From: Rhodococcus sp. HM1
GTDB taxonomy: Bacteria > Actinomycetota > Actinomycetes > Mycobacteriales > Mycobacteriaceae
Direction of reading: 5' to 3'
DNA: 64,000 bases
Assembly: GCF_023218075.1 (NCBI RefSeq)
Contig: NZ_JALPTB010000028.1
Location: 1 to 64,000 of the forward strand
Part shown: positions 36,165 through 45,640 of the stretch, one piece after another
Position numbering within the stretch: the stretch's first letter is position 1
How the letters are laid out: the number at the start of each line of letters is the position of its first letter
Translations under genes and position numbers: made by a program
Notes under the pieces: model-generated
What the model saw: only the letters and a program-made list of their open reading frames with translations
What the model was told of the DNA's origin: nothing
Databases searched by the model: none

Positions 36165-37043
36165 TCAGATCGGCAGCGTCACCTCGGAGATGAAGGCGTC
36201 CCGCACCCAGGACACGAACATGTCCCACGCGCCGGTGACCAGGGCGACCCCCACCGCGACGAGCATGATGCCGCCGAAGATCTGCACGGTGCGGGCGTGC
36301 GATCGCAGCCAGCCGACCCCCCGCAACGCGCGCGCCGACCCCAGGGCCAGCACCACGAACGGCAGACCCAGCCCGAGGCAGTAGAAGACGATCAGGGCGA
36401 CACCCCGCGCGGCCGTCGTGCCTTCGGTGCCGGCCGCCAGCGAGATCACCCCGGCCAGCGTCGGCCCGAGGCAGGGGGTCCAGCCGAGCGCGAAGACGCC
36501 GCCGAGCAGCGGCGCACCCGCCAGGCTCGACAGCCGACGCGGTTCGGGCCGCGTGTCGCGCTGCAACGCCGGGATCAGGCCCACGAACACCAGGCCCATG
36601 ACGATGGTGACGACCCCGCCGACCCGCATCAGGACGTCACGGTTGACCGAGAGCAACGAGATCGCGCCGAAGACGGACGCGGTGGCCAGGACGAACACCA
36701 CGGTGAACCCGGCGACGAACAGCGCTGCGGCGCCGGCGACCCGCAACCGGCCGTCGCTGCGCAGCGTCGTCGTGCGGGCCTGGGCCTGCGCCTCGGTGAC
36801 CGCCGGTGCTTCTGCACCGACGACCCCGGCCAGGTACGACAGGTAGCCGGGAACGAGCGGCACCACGCACGGCGACGCGAACGAGACGAGCCCGGCGAGC
36901 AGGCACGCACCGGCGGCGAGCAGCAGCGGCCCGCTCGCGGCCATCGACTGGAAGGTGTCACCCACCCCGGACGCCAGCACCGTGTCGGCGTCGGTCGCGG
37001 AGAACGCTGCGGTACTCGTCGTCACTGCCGTACTCGTCATCAC
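36165..37043 (-). CDS. ccdA: Cytochrome c biogenesis protein CcdA
   Basis: CcdA carries electrons from cytoplasmic thioredoxin across the membrane to TlpA/ResA, keeping apocytochrome thiols reduced. The 292-residue protein has six helices and the two redox cysteines in FASPCVVPLVPGYLSYL and GWTPCLGPTLAG. GTG 37043 or the ATG at 37040 that overlaps the tlpA stop (TGATG) are both possible starts. Confidence 0.95.
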   Translation of the reverse strand: MMTSTAVTTSTAAFSATDADTVLASGVGDTFQSMAASGPLLLAAGACLLAGLVSFASPCVVPLVPGYLSYLAGVVGAEAPAVTEAQAQARTTTLRSDGRLRVAGAAALFVAGFTVVFVLATASVFGAISLLSVNRDVLMRVGGVVTIVMGLVFVGLIPALQRDTRPEPRRLSSLAGAPLLGGVFALGWTPCLGPTLAGVISLAAGTEGTTAARGVALIVFYCLGLGLPFVVLALGSARALRGVGWLRSHARTVQIFGGIMLVAVGVALVTGAWDMFVSWVRDAFISEVTLPI

Positions 37044-37645
37044 TGCTGTCCGGCCGGTTCGGCGGCGATCCGCTCGACCACCGGCTGCAGGTCCTCGGCG
37101 AGCAGTTCGGTGAGGAACACCGCGGCGACGCGATGGTCGCGGTCGAGCACCACGGTCGTCGGCACCACTGAGGTCGGATAGTTGCGGCCCAGCGCGAGCA
37201 GCGACCGCATCGCCGGGTCGTAGATCGACGGATAGGCCACCTTGTTGTCGACGACGAAGTCCTGCGCCTTGTCACGCTGGTTGTCGCGGACATTGATGCC
37301 GAGGAACTGCACGCCCAGGTCCTTGGTCGACTCGTACACCTGCTCGAGGTCCCCGACCTCGCTGCGGCAGGGAGCACACCACTGACCCCACACGTTCAGC
37401 ACGACGACCTGGCCCTCGTAGTCGGCGAGCGAGAGCGTCTGCCCCTCGTTCATCAGGTCCTCACCGGACAGGTCACCGAGGGTGCCTCGTTCGGCCGGCG
37501 GATCGTAGAAGATGCGGGTCTGACCGCCCGGGGAAACGAAATCGAACGTGCCGCCGGTGGCGACGGCGTCGTCACCGGTCGCGCACGACGTCAGAGCCGC
37601 GACGCTGCACAGCAGCGCCGCGACGACCACGAAGATCCTTCTCAT
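37040..37645 (-). CDS. TlpA/ResA-like thiol-disulfide oxidoreductase lipoprotein
   Basis: The 201-residue protein has a lipoprotein signal with lipobox LTSC (Cys21) and a thioredoxin fold with active site WCAPC (Cys90, Cys93) after VVLNVWGQ. The family cis-proline is in SVVPTTVVLD. It would reduce the CxxCH thiols of apocytochrome c on the outer face, receiving electrons from CcdA encoded next. ATG 37645 overlaps the stop of the mutase-like gene. Confidence 0.93.
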   Translation of the reverse strand: MRRIFVVVAALLCSVAALTSCATGDDAVATGGTFDFVSPGGQTRIFYDPPAERGTLGDLSGEDLMNEGQTLSLADYEGQVVVLNVWGQWCAPCRSEVGDLEQVYESTKDLGVQFLGINVRDNQRDKAQDFVVDNKVAYPSIYDPAMRSLLALGRNYPTSVVPTTVVLDRDHRVAAVFLTELLAEDLQPVVERIAAEPAGQQ

Positions 37646-38292
37646 GCGCCGTGCACATTCGGGTCGGAGGCCCCGGCCGGCTCCGAGTACACGATGTCGA
37701 CGAGGGTGTCCCCGTCGTACACCAGAGACGTCAGAGACGCGAGACTGCACTGCCGGTTCCGCGGGTCGTGCCACAGCCGCTCCCCTTCGAGGAATCGGCG
37801 CAGCGTCCACACCGGAAGCTGGTGGCTCACGCACACCGCCTCGCGGCCGACCGCGGCGACGCGCGCGGCGTTGACGGCGGCGAGCATGCGATGCGCGATC
37901 TGCAGGTAGGGCTCGCCCCACGAGGGGGTGAACGGGTCGCGCAGCTTCCACCAGTGCCGGGGACGGCTCAGCGCGCCGTCGCCCACCGCGACCTTCAGGC
38001 CCTCGAACTGGTTGCCCGCCTCGATGAGGTTCTCGTCCGTGAGGACCGGCAGTCCGTGCTTCTCGGCGATCGGCGCGGCGGTCTGCTGCGCGCGCTCCAG
38101 CGGGGACGCGACGACGTGCGCGATGTCGTGGTCGGCGAGCACCGCCGCCACCGACCGTGCCTGCGACTCACCGGTGACGGACAACCGGTAGCCCGGCAGC
38201 CGGCCGTAGAGGATGCCGGTGGGGTTGTGCACCTCGCCGTGCCGCAGCACGTGCACGATGGTGCGCTTCTCGGACGGGACGGTTTCGGTCAC
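37642..38292 (-). CDS. Histidine phosphatase (phosphoglycerate mutase-like)
   Basis: The 216-residue protein has the catalytic LRHGEVHNP motif with a phospho-accepting histidine at residue 18, the second arm SPLERAQQTAAPIA and the later VCVSHQLPV histidine. It corresponds to Rv0525, which sits between hemL and the ccs genes in M. tuberculosis. The substrate is unknown; with a Glu-Val after RHG it belongs to the broad phosphatase branch rather than glycolytic mutase. GTG 38292 has GAGGAA upstream. Confidence 0.87.
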   Translation of the reverse strand: MTETVPSEKRTIVHVLRHGEVHNPTGILYGRLPGYRLSVTGESQARSVAAVLADHDIAHVVASPLERAQQTAAPIAEKHGLPVLTDENLIEAGNQFEGLKVAVGDGALSRPRHWWKLRDPFTPSWGEPYLQIAHRMLAAVNAARVAAVGREAVCVSHQLPVWTLRRFLEGERLWHDPRNRQCSLASLTSLVYDGDTLVDIVYSEPAGASDPNVHGA

Positions 38293-38349
38293 GTGGGTAT
38301 TCCTCGCGTCGGGCGTCAGCGGATCGGGATGGAGGCGGGTCGGGTCAGG

Positions 38350-39675
38350 TCAGGGGGCGGTCGCCGCCGCGGCGGCCTTCGCGGCGTGCGGCAGGGCGTC
38401 GGCGATCCGCGAGAAGGCGTCGTCGTCGAGGGCGGACGAGACGAACCAGGTCTCGAAGGCGCTCGGCGGGGCGTACACGCCGTGCTCGAGCAGGGCGTGG
38501 AAGAACGCCGGGAAGCGCCAGGTCTGCGCGGCCTTCGCCTCGTCGTAGTTCGTCACCGGCGCGTCGGTGAAGAAGACGCTGAGGAGGGTGCCGGCGTTCT
38601 GCACGCGGTGCGGCACGCCTTCGGCGGTGAGGGCCTCGTCGAGCAGCCGGCCCAGGGTCGCGGCGTTGCGGTCGAGGGCCGCGTACACGTCGGCGTCGGC
38701 GGCGCGCAGGCTCGCGAGACCCGCGGCGACCGCGACCGGGTTACCGGAGAGGGTGCCGGCCTGGTAGACCGGGCCGGCGGGGGCGAGACGGGCCATGACG
38801 TCGGCGCGGCCACCGAATGCGGCGGCGGGCAGGCCACCGCTCATCACCTTGCCGAAGGTCATCAGGTCGCCGGCCACCCCGTCGATGCCGTGCCAGCCGG
38901 TGGCGCTCGCGCGGAACCCGGTCATCACCTCGTCCATGATCAGCAGCGCGCCGTGCTCGCGGGTGATCTCCCGCAGTCCCTCGTTGAACCCGGGCAGCGG
39001 CGGGACGGTACCCATGTTGCCGGCGGCCGCCTCGGTGATGACGGCGGCGATCTGCCCCGGGTTGGCGGCGAACGTGGCACGGACGGCCTCGAGGTCGTTG
39101 TACGGCAGCACGAGGGTGTCCTCGGCCTGCGCGCCCGTCACGCCCGGGGAGGTGGGCAGGCCGAAGGTCGCGAGACCGGAGCCGGCGTCGGCGAGCAGCG
39201 CGTCGACGTGACCGTGATAACACCCGGAAAATTTGACGATCTTGCTGCGGCCGGTGAATCCGCGCGCCAGACGCACCGCACTCATCGTCGCTTCGGTCCC
39301 GGAATTGACGAGCCGGACCTGTTCGACGGGCGCGATGCGCGCCACGATTTCCTCGGCGAGTTCGACCTCACCGGCGGTCGGCGCACCGAACGACAGACCG
39401 GACGTCGCGGCGGTGCGGACCGCCTCCACGACCGCGGGATGCGCGTGGCCGAGAATCATCGGCCCCCACGAACACACCAGGTCCACATAGGAATTGCCGT
39501 CGACGTCGGTGAGGGTGCTGCCCGAGGCCGAGGCGATGAACCGGGGGGTTCCGCCGACCGAACCGAACGCTCGAACCGGCGAGTTGACGCCTCCGGGCGT
39601 CACCTTCGACGCCCGGTCGAACAGGGCGGCGGAAGCAGTGTCGTGGGTGCGGGAGGCATCGGGGGTCGCAGTCAC
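38350..39675 (-). CDS. hemL: Glutamate-1-semialdehyde 2,1-aminomutase
   Basis: HemL makes 5-aminolevulinate, the tetrapyrrole precursor, from the HemA product. The 441-residue class III aminotransferase-like protein has the PLP lysine at 276 ([12 protein letters not shown]), the [18 protein letters not shown] stretch and [12 protein letters not shown] 39675 has GGAGG five bases upstream; longer starts would pass through this site. It heads the unit hemL-mutase-tlpA-ccdA-resB-ccsB, tying haem supply to cytochrome c assembly. Confidence 0.96.
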   Translation of the reverse strand: MTATPDASRTHDTASAALFDRASKVTPGGVNSPVRAFGSVGGTPRFIASASGSTLTDVDGNSYVDLVCSWGPMILGHAHPAVVEAVRTAATSGLSFGAPTAGEVELAEEIVARIAPVEQVRLVNSGTEATMSAVRLARGFTGRSKIVKFSGCYHGHVDALLADAGSGLATFGLPTSPGVTGAQAEDTLVLPYNDLEAVRATFAANPGQIAAVITEAAAGNMGTVPPLPGFNEGLREITREHGALLIMDEVMTGFRASATGWHGIDGVAGDLMTFGKVMSGGLPAAAFGGRADVMARLAPAGPVYQAGTLSGNPVAVAAGLASLRAADADVYAALDRNAATLGRLLDEALTAEGVPHRVQNAGTLLSVFFTDAPVTNYDEAKAAQTWRFPAFFHALLEHGVYAPPSAFETWFVSSALDDDAFSRIADALPHAAKAAAAATAP

Positions 39676-39856
39676 GACCTCCAGTGTCCCAGTTTCGGCG
39701 GATTTGCCAAAAGGCACCCGGGCGTGCGTGACCTCCGTCTCGGTCCGGCGGGAACACCGGTTGTCCGGCGGGAACGCCGATTCACGGCACCCGGTTCACG
39801 GCGTGCCGCACGCGGAACCGCAGCACCAGCAGGGGCACCGCCCTAGGGTCGGATTC

Positions 39857-41791
39857 ATGGCGACCACAGCTGATCATCTCCGTGACACTCTCGACGGCGC
39901 GTGGCGGCAGGCCCGCTCCCGGGCCCGCACCGACCTGGCACGGGAGGAATTCGCTCCCCATCACATCCCCGATCTGGACCGGGCCCGCGCGACCGTCCTC
40001 GACCAGATGCGGCTGCTCGCCGAGGCCGGCTACGCGTCGGCCGGTTTCTCGGAGGCGAGCGGCGGCACCGGCGACCCCGGCAGCGCGGTCGCGTCGATCG
40101 AGATGCTCGCGATGTCGGACCTGTCGCTGATGGTCAAGTCGGGCGTGCAGTGGGGCCTGTTCGGCGGTGCCATCGAGAACCTGGGCACGCAGCGGCACCA
40201 CGAGCGCTACATCCGCCCGCTCATCGACCTCGAGTTGCTCGGGTGCTTCGCGATGACCGAGACCGGCCACGGCAGCGATGTGCAGGCGCTCGAGACGACC
40301 GCGACATACGACCCGGCCACGCAGGAGTTCGTCATCGACTCCCCCACCCCGTCCGCGCGCAAGGACTACATCGGCGGGGCGGCACAGCACGCGACGGTCG
40401 CGGCGGTGTTCGCGCAACTGATCACCGGCGGCGTGACGGAGGGTGTGCACTGCTTCGTCGTGCCGATCCGCGACGAGCACGGCAACGACCTGCCCGGCGT
40501 GACGACCTCCGACTGCGGATACAAGGGCGGGCTGCCCGGCGTCGACAACGGCCGCATCAGCTTCGACGGGGTGCGGGTGCCGCGGGAGAACCTGCTCAAC
40601 CGGTACGCGGACGTGGACCCGGACGGCACCTACCACTCGCCCATCGAGAACCCGAACCGCCGGTTCTTCACCATGGTCGGCACCCTCGTGCGCGGCCGCG
40701 TCACGGTCGGCGGGTCCGCCGGGGCCGCGGCGCGCGTCGCGCTCACGATCGCCACGCAGTACGCGCTGCAGCGCCGCCAGTTCTCCGCGCCGAACGACGA
40801 GCAGGAGGTGCTGCTGCTCGACTACCTCGTCCACCAGCGCCGGCTGTTGCCGCTCATCGCCCGCTCGTACGCGCTCGGGTTCGCGCAGAACGAGCTGATC
40901 TCGACGATGCACCGCATCCAGACCACCCCCGTCGAGGACGTCGACCCGCAGGAGCAGCGCGAGCTCGAGGGCCGCGCGGCGGGCCTGAAGGTCGCGAACA
41001 CCGAGCACGCGACCCGCGCGATCCAGGAGTGCCGGGAGGCGTGCGGCGGCGCCGGCTACATGGCCGAGAACCGGCTGACGTCGCTGCGGGCGGACACGGA
41101 CGTGTTCACCACCTTCGAGGGCGACAACCACGTCCTGACCCAGCTCGTCGCGAAGGAACTGCTCACCGCGTACGCCGACGAGGTGCGTGGCATGAGCCCG
41201 GTCGAGTGGATGCGGTTCGCGGCGACCACCGTCTCCGACATCGTCAAGAAGCGCACCGCGGCGCAGCAGATCATCCAGACGCTCGTCGACACCCGGCAGG
41301 ACAACGAGGAGGACGGCAGCCTGTTCAACCGGGGCACGCAGCTCACGATGTTCGAGGACCGCGAGCAGTACCTGCTCTCGACGGCGGCGCGGCGGCTGCA
41401 GGCGGCGTCGAAGCGGGAGGAGAGCCAGTTCGACGCGTTCAACTTCGTGCAGGACCACGTGTTGCACGCGGCCCGCGCACACATCGACCGGGTCGTGCTC
41501 GAGGCGTTCGTCGCCGGGATCGAGTCGTGCGAGGACGAGACGGCCCGGGAACTGCTGTCGGACGTGTGCGATCTGTACGCGCTGAGCGTCATCGAGGACG
41601 ACAAGGCGTGGTTCATGGAGCATCGGCACCTGTCCGTGGAGCGGGCGAAGGCGGTGCTGCGCGGCATCAACGAGCGGTGCCGGACGTTGCGCCCGCACGC
41701 GGCGACGCTCGTCGAGGGACTCGGCGTGCCCGAATTCCTGCTGGGGTCGGCGATGCTCGACGGGCCGGGAACCGACGCGGGCCGGGTCTGA
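39857..41791 (+). CDS. Acyl-CoA oxidase/dehydrogenase family protein, 644 residues
   Basis: The protein has the acyl-CoA dehydrogenase fold with an extended C-terminus as in acyl-CoA oxidases. Signatures include FAMTETGHGSDVQALETTATYD, the FAD-contact RRFFTMVGTLVRGRV, and CREACGGAGYMAENRLTSLR followed by DVFTTFEGDNHVLTQLVAKE, which holds the presumed catalytic glutamate. ATG 39857 is the start consistent with the family. It would oxidise an acyl-CoA with oxygen or an electron-transfer partner as acceptor; chain length is unknown. Confidence 0.87.
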   Translation: MATTADHLRDTLDGAWRQARSRARTDLAREEFAPHHIPDLDRARATVLDQMRLLAEAGYASAGFSEASGGTGDPGSAVASIEMLAMSDLSLMVKSGVQWGLFGGAIENLGTQRHHERYIRPLIDLELLGCFAMTETGHGSDVQALETTATYDPATQEFVIDSPTPSARKDYIGGAAQHATVAAVFAQLITGGVTEGVHCFVVPIRDEHGNDLPGVTTSDCGYKGGLPGVDNGRISFDGVRVPRENLLNRYADVDPDGTYHSPIENPNRRFFTMVGTLVRGRVTVGGSAGAAARVALTIATQYALQRRQFSAPNDEQEVLLLDYLVHQRRLLPLIARSYALGFAQNELISTMHRIQTTPVEDVDPQEQRELEGRAAGLKVANTEHATRAIQECREACGGAGYMAENRLTSLRADTDVFTTFEGDNHVLTQLVAKELLTAYADEVRGMSPVEWMRFAATTVSDIVKKRTAAQQIIQTLVDTRQDNEEDGSLFNRGTQLTMFEDREQYLLSTAARRLQAASKREESQFDAFNFVQDHVLHAARAHIDRVVLEAFVAGIESCEDETARELLSDVCDLYALSVIEDDKAWFMEHRHLSVERAKAVLRGINERCRTLRPHAATLVEGLGVPEFLLGSAMLDGPGTDAGRV

Positions 41792-41794
41792 ACC

Positions 41795-42991
41795 TCAGTT
41801 CGGAATCACCCGGAGGATGCGGTCGTCGTCTCCGTTGTCCGTGGTCACCAGCAGGGAACCGTCGGGCAGCGGGGTCAGCGACCGCAGCCGCCCGTAGGTG
41901 TCTTCGAGCAGGGTCGCGGAATCGACGACGCTGCGCCCGTCCTCGGACAGCTTCAACAGGATCAGCCGGGCCGCCTGCTGACTGCTGACCACGAGGGCTC
42001 CCGACCACGGCCCCCACGCATCGCCGGTGACGAATGCGAGGCCCGGTGTCGCGATCGTCGGGGACCCGGAACTCCACACCGCACCGATCGCGCCGGGCAC
42101 CCGGTCGGGGTCGGTCATGGGCACCGACTCGTCGTAGCGGCCGGGTTCCCGGTCGGGCCGGTAGCCGTAGTTGCCGCCGGGTTCGAGCAGGTTGACCTCG
42201 TCGTCGCGGCGAGTGCCCTGTTCGACGGCGTAGATGCGCCCGGTGCCGGGCTGCAGTGCCAGTCCCTGCACGTTCCGGTGGCCGAGGGTGTAGATCGGGC
42301 TGCCGGGATCCGGGTTGCCGGCAGCGGGTGTTCCGTCGGGGTTCAGGTGCAGCACCTTGCCGCCGAGGCTCGCCCGGTCCTGCGGGACGGTGGGGCGGGC
42401 GCTGTCGCCGGTGCCCACGTAGAGGGTGCCGTCCGGGTGGACGAGGATCCGGCAGCCGGCGTGGCGGCCGCCCGCGGCGACCGGCATGCCGGAGACCACG
42501 GTGCGGGCCCGGGTGGCGGTGGTCCAGTCGGGGTCGACCGTCCAGGCGAGCACGCGCACGTCGTCCGGGTCACGGTGGCCCTGGCACGAGTAGAAGGTCC
42601 GGTCGGTGGCGAAGTCGTCGGACAGCGCCAGCCCCATCAGGCCGGTCTCCCCGACCGCGTAGAGGTCGGACAGGTCGGCCTGCAGCGCGGTGACCTGCCC
42701 GTCCGGGCGGCGGACGACGAAACGCCCGCCGCGCTCGCCGGTGAGGAGCGTGCCGTCGGGAGCCCGGACGACGTCCCACGGATGGTCCAGCCCGTCGATC
42801 AGTATCTCGACGGTGACCGACGGCGGGGCGCTCACGGCGGGGACCGTCACGGAGGTTTCCTCCACCGTATCCCCGGGCGGCTTAGCCACCGGTGTCCTGG
42901 GCGGCTCCGCGTTCGTGCACGAGGCCGCCGCACACACGAGTGTGGCGGCGGCCAGGAGGGACCCGGCGGTCCTGCGCAGTCTGCTGCTCAT
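41795..42991 (-). CDS. PQQ-dependent glucose/sorbosone dehydrogenase-type lipoprotein
   Basis: The 398-residue exported protein has a lipoprotein signal (lipobox AASC, Cys near residue 25), a Pro/Thr-rich linker, then a six-bladed propeller: DGLDHPWDVVRAPDGTLLTGERGG, GETGLMGLALSDDF, HNVQ-type GHRNVQGLALQPGTG and GGNYGYRP. Family members bind PQQ or calcium; substrate unknown, and whether this host makes PQQ is not shown. It lies 21 bases after the copper chaperone gene on the same strand. Confidence 0.85.
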   Translation of the reverse strand: MSSRLRRTAGSLLAAATLVCAAASCTNAEPPRTPVAKPPGDTVEETSVTVPAVSAPPSVTVEILIDGLDHPWDVVRAPDGTLLTGERGGRFVVRRPDGQVTALQADLSDLYAVGETGLMGLALSDDFATDRTFYSCQGHRDPDDVRVLAWTVDPDWTTATRARTVVSGMPVAAGGRHAGCRILVHPDGTLYVGTGDSARPTVPQDRASLGGKVLHLNPDGTPAAGNPDPGSPIYTLGHRNVQGLALQPGTGRIYAVEQGTRRDDEVNLLEPGGNYGYRPDREPGRYDESVPMTDPDRVPGAIGAVWSSGSPTIATPGLAFVTGDAWGPWSGALVVSSQQAARLILLKLSEDGRSVVDSATLLEDTYGRLRSLTPLPDGSLLVTTDNGDDDRILRVIPN

Positions 42992-43012
42992 GATGCCGGC
43001 CGGGTCACGGGA

Positions 43013-43216
43013 TCAGGCGACGAGCGCGTATCCGGCTTCGTCGACGGCATCCGCGACGGCCTTCGGATCCAACTCGATGTCGCTGACAACCACGACGGTG
43101 CCGGTCTCGAGGTTCACGTCCACCTCGGAGACACCGGGGATCGCGGAGATCTCCTCGCGCACGGCGGAGACGCAGTGTCCGCAGGTCATGCCCTCGACAC
43201 GGTAGGTGTTCTGCAT
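43013..43216 (-). CDS. copZ: Copper chaperone CopZ-like heavy-metal-associated domain protein
   Basis: The 67-residue ferredoxin-like protein has the metal-binding motif MTCGHC (Cys12, Cys15) and the typical VREEISAIPGVSEVDVNLETG. It should carry Cu(I) in the cytoplasm. The ATG at 43216 has GAAGGAGC upstream. A CsoR-type palindrome lies 37 bases upstream. No copper P-type ATPase or csoR gene is adjacent, so its partners are elsewhere. Confidence 0.93.
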   Translation of the reverse strand: MQNTYRVEGMTCGHCVSAVREEISAIPGVSEVDVNLETGTVVVVSDIELDPKAVADAVDEAGYALVA

Positions 43217-43252
43217 TGTGGCTCCTTCGAGTCTCGACATCACCACCGACGA

Positions 43253-43267
43253 TACCCCCAGGGGGTA
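43253..43267 (-). promoter_or_regulatory. CsoR-type copper operator upstream of copZ
   Basis: TACCCCCAGGGGGTA is a perfect 7-base-arm palindrome around one A, matching the GC-tract operators with flanking TA used by CsoR repressors of actinobacteria. It would release when CsoR binds Cu(I). It overlaps the region between copZ and the next upstream gene's 3' end. Confidence 0.7.
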
Positions 43268-43286
43268 CCTGCCGTCATCCGGTCCG

Positions 43287-43763
43287 TCAGCGCGCACGCC
43301 CGCTCACGAGGCCGTCGAGGCAACTGCGCAGCTCCGCATCGTCCTTCGCCCACGCCCTCACGAACGTGCCACCGCGCAACCGCAATCCGACGGCGGTGCG
43401 CTTGCGCGGTACGCCGGACAGCTCCCCGAGGGTGCGCGCATTCTCCCAGCGGGCCGGGTCCCGCGACGCGGGATCTGCGGGTGGCAGGACCGCCTCGATG
43501 TCGGCGACGGGCAGCTCCTCGGTCCCCTGCCGCAGCACCGTCTCGGTCAGTTCGACACTCACGTGCCGACGGCCTGCGACGACCATGATGTACGCGAAAA
43601 CGGCCAGTACCACCGCCATCACCGGCAGCGCGAACCAGTGCACGACCGGCCCGGTCGCCACTTCGATCAGCAGACCGACGAGGCAGAACAGCGGACCCGA
43701 CGCGACCGCCCGCCAGCGGGCGCCGGGTTCGTGGAACAGCGGCGCGGGCGCACTGCCGTTCAA
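43287..43763 (-). CDS. Two-helix membrane protein, DUF3093-like
   Basis: The 158-residue protein has two transmembrane helices (PLFCLVGLLIEVATGPVV and PVMAVVLAVFAYIMVV) and a cytoplasmic C-terminal half with RRHVSVELTETVLRQGTEELPVADIEAVLP and RGGTFVRAWAKDDAELRSCL, a PH-like arrangement seen in several actinobacterial membrane families. Assignment to DUF3093 is tentative. It begins at ATG 43763 and is followed by copZ. Confidence 0.72.
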   Translation of the reverse strand: MNGSAPAPLFHEPGARWRAVASGPLFCLVGLLIEVATGPVVHWFALPVMAVVLAVFAYIMVVAGRRHVSVELTETVLRQGTEELPVADIEAVLPPADPASRDPARWENARTLGELSGVPRKRTAVGLRLRGGTFVRAWAKDDAELRSCLDGLVSGRAR

Positions 43764-43810
43764 CGTGAGACGCCGTTCAACGTGAGCCGTCCGTCGGGTG
43801 CAGCAGTCCG

Positions 43811-43945
43811 TCAGGCCGAGAAGGTGCCGGGAACGACCAGGAGCACGAGCGTCACGAGACCCAGGACTGCGATGAGGCCGATCAGGAGCGCCTCACGTCG
43901 ACGGCTGTAGGGTCGCGGTTCCACGTACGGGTGTTCCACCTGCAT
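43811..43945 (-). CDS. Small membrane peptide, 44 residues
   Basis: This short frame encodes MQVEHPYVEPRPYSRRREAL followed by one strong transmembrane helix (LIGLIAVLGLVTLVLLVV) and the end PGTFSA. The ATG at 43945 has GAGGAC upstream, codon third positions are GC-rich like its neighbours, and the layout (polar, Arg-rich, then helix) is that of a genuine small membrane protein. It stands alone between two membrane protein genes on the same strand. Confidence 0.65.
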   Translation of the reverse strand: MQVEHPYVEPRPYSRRREALLIGLIAVLGLVTLVLLVVPGTFSA

Positions 43946-44048
43946 GAGTCCTCACGCTCGTCGGGTACGGCCACAGACCGTTGGTCGAGCCCACCGTACT
44001 CCCTACGCGCGCAAGGTCAAATAGCCGGATGAAACCCTCTCCGTAAGC

Positions 44049-44594
44049 TCAATTATTAGGAATCCGAAGGAAGTACAGATTTGCGTCGCGCCGATGCATG
44101 AGTACGATCGCGCCCACCGTCAGCACCGACTGGAGGATGCCGACGATGCCGAGCACCCAGCCTTCGACGCCCGTACCGGCGCCCACGCCGAACAGCGTCG
44201 GCACCGTCGACAGGGTCATGAAGACCCCGACCAGCGTCAACAGCATGCGCGCCCAGTTCTTTCCGCGGCGCATCTGTCGCACGACGAGATAGAGCAAGCC
44301 GAGAATCACGAAGCTGCCGACCGCCGCCACGCCCAGACCGAACGGAATCAGCGCGAGGAAATCGTCGCGCGTCATCGCCTCGGATCCGGACATCTCCGGC
44401 ATCTGATCCATCAATCGATCGACGAACGCCTGACGATCACGCCACATCACGGCCAGACTTGTGACCGCCGACACAATTCCGAGAATCAGGACGCCACACC
44501 ACAATTGGTACGCCGTTCCGACGTCGACGGGCATCGGACGCTGTTCACCGACCGGCCTCTGCCCCGGCGTGGGCATCGGCATGGGCCCGGTCAC
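44049..44594 (-). CDS. Four-helix membrane protein coupled to hemB
   Basis: The 181-residue protein has a Pro/Met-rich cytoplasmic start, four transmembrane helices (about residues 30-50, 80-105, 118-135 and 145-165) and an acidic loop after the first. It corresponds in place to Rv0513 downstream of hemB in M. tuberculosis. GTG 44594 overlaps the hemB stop by four bases. Function unknown. Confidence 0.8.
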   Translation of the reverse strand: MTGPMPMPTPGQRPVGEQRPMPVDVGTAYQLWCGVLILGIVSAVTSLAVMWRDRQAFVDRLMDQMPEMSGSEAMTRDDFLALIPFGLGVAAVGSFVILGLLYLVVRQMRRGKNWARMLLTLVGVFMTLSTVPTLFGVGAGTGVEGWVLGIVGILQSVLTVGAIVLMHRRDANLYFLRIPNN

Positions 44595-45568
44595 GACAAC
44601 CAGCCTGCAGCCTCGGCGGCCCAGTAGGTCAGGACGATGTCGGCGCCGGCGCGACGGATGCTCGTCAGCGACTCGAGGACGGCGGCGTCACGGTCGATCC
44701 AGCCGTTCTGCGCGGCGGCCGTAATCATCGAGTACTCTCCCGAAATCTGGTACGCCGCAACGGGAACGTCGGAACGATCCGCGACCTCGCGCAGGATGTC
44801 GAGATAGGACATCGCCGGCTTGACCATCACCAGGTCCGCCCCCTCGGCGAGATCTAGGTCGACCTCCCGGAGCGCCTCGCGCCGGTTCGCCGGATCCTGT
44901 TGGTAGGTACGGCGATCACCTTCGAGCGACGATCCGACGGCCTCGCGGAACGGGCCGTAGAACGCCGACGCATACTTGGCCGCGTACGCCAGCTGCCCGA
45001 CGTCCTGGAAGCCGGCCGCATCGAGAGCCGCGCGGATCGTCGCGACCTGCCCGTCCATCATTCCGCTCGGACCGAGCAGATGCGCACCCGACTCTGCTTG
45101 CGCCACAGCCATTTCCGCGTAGCGCTCGAGTGTCGCGTCGTTGTCGACCCGCCCGGACTCGGTGAGCACACCGCAGTGCCCGTGATCGGTGAACTCGTCG
45201 AGACAGGTGTCGGCCATGATCACCGTCGCGTCACCGAGTTCGTCGCGCAGATCCCGCAGCCCCCGGTTGAGCACCCCGTCGGGATCGGTGGCGCCGGATC
45301 CGCGCGCGTCCTTGTCCTCCGGGCGCGGCACACCGAACAGCATCAGACCGCCGACGCCCGCCTCGACCGCCGTCGTCGCCGCGGCCCGCAGCGAGTCGAA
45401 CGTGTGCTGGAAGACGCCGGGCATCGACGAGATCTCGCGGGGTGCGCCGATCCCGTCGGCGACGAACATCGGCAGCACCAGATGTCTTGGCTCGAGCGAG
45501 GTTTCGGCGACGAGTCGCCGCATCGCCGGGGTGGTACGCAGCCTGCGGGGACGAAATTCCGGATACAC
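44591..45568 (-). CDS. hemB: Porphobilinogen synthase (5-aminolevulinate dehydratase)
   Basis: HemB condenses two 5-aminolevulinates to porphobilinogen. The 325-residue protein has the metal region [14 protein letters not shown] (Cys122, Cys132; the middle zinc cysteine of other family members is Asp here), and both Schiff-base lysines, in [14 protein letters not shown] and [14 protein letters not shown]. The altered site suggests magnesium or mixed metal use. A palindromic repeat lies between it and hemD. Confidence 0.96.
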   Translation of the reverse strand: MYPEFRPRRLRTTPAMRRLVAETSLEPRHLVLPMFVADGIGAPREISSMPGVFQHTFDSLRAAATTAVEAGVGGLMLFGVPRPEDKDARGSGATDPDGVLNRGLRDLRDELGDATVIMADTCLDEFTDHGHCGVLTESGRVDNDATLERYAEMAVAQAESGAHLLGPSGMMDGQVATIRAALDAAGFQDVGQLAYAAKYASAFYGPFREAVGSSLEGDRRTYQQDPANRREALREVDLDLAEGADLVMVKPAMSYLDILREVADRSDVPVAAYQISGEYSMITAAAQNGWIDRDAAVLESLTSIRRAGADIVLTYWAAEAAGWLS

Positions 45569-45590
45569 GGTTCACACCTTCCGATACGAG

Positions 45591-45634
45591 TCGTGCGCGG
45601 TTCCGGTAGCGGTGGCTACCGAAACCGCGCACGA
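45591..45634. repeat. Dispersed inverted repeat, copy 1 (between hemD and hemB)
   Basis: A 44-base element with 20-base arms and a short GGTG-type loop; each arm reads CGTGCGCGGTT(T/C)CGGTAGC. A second copy is at 62098-62139. It lies within the hemD-hemB spacer on the sense strand and would form a stable hairpin in the mRNA. No T-run follows, so it need not terminate. Confidence 0.85.
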
Positions 45635-45640
45635 GTGGAG

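Noticed and set aside
39735-39790. Direct repeats of TCCGGCGGGAAC-type sequence between hemL and the acyl-CoA oxidase-like gene
   Set aside because: Two short copies in GC-rich DNA are not enough to argue for an operator or mobile element.
37651-39846. Long plus-strand open frame of 731 codons opposite hemL and the mutase-like gene
   Set aside because: It crosses several real minus-strand genes; composition and lack of a ribosome-binding site mark it as a shadow.
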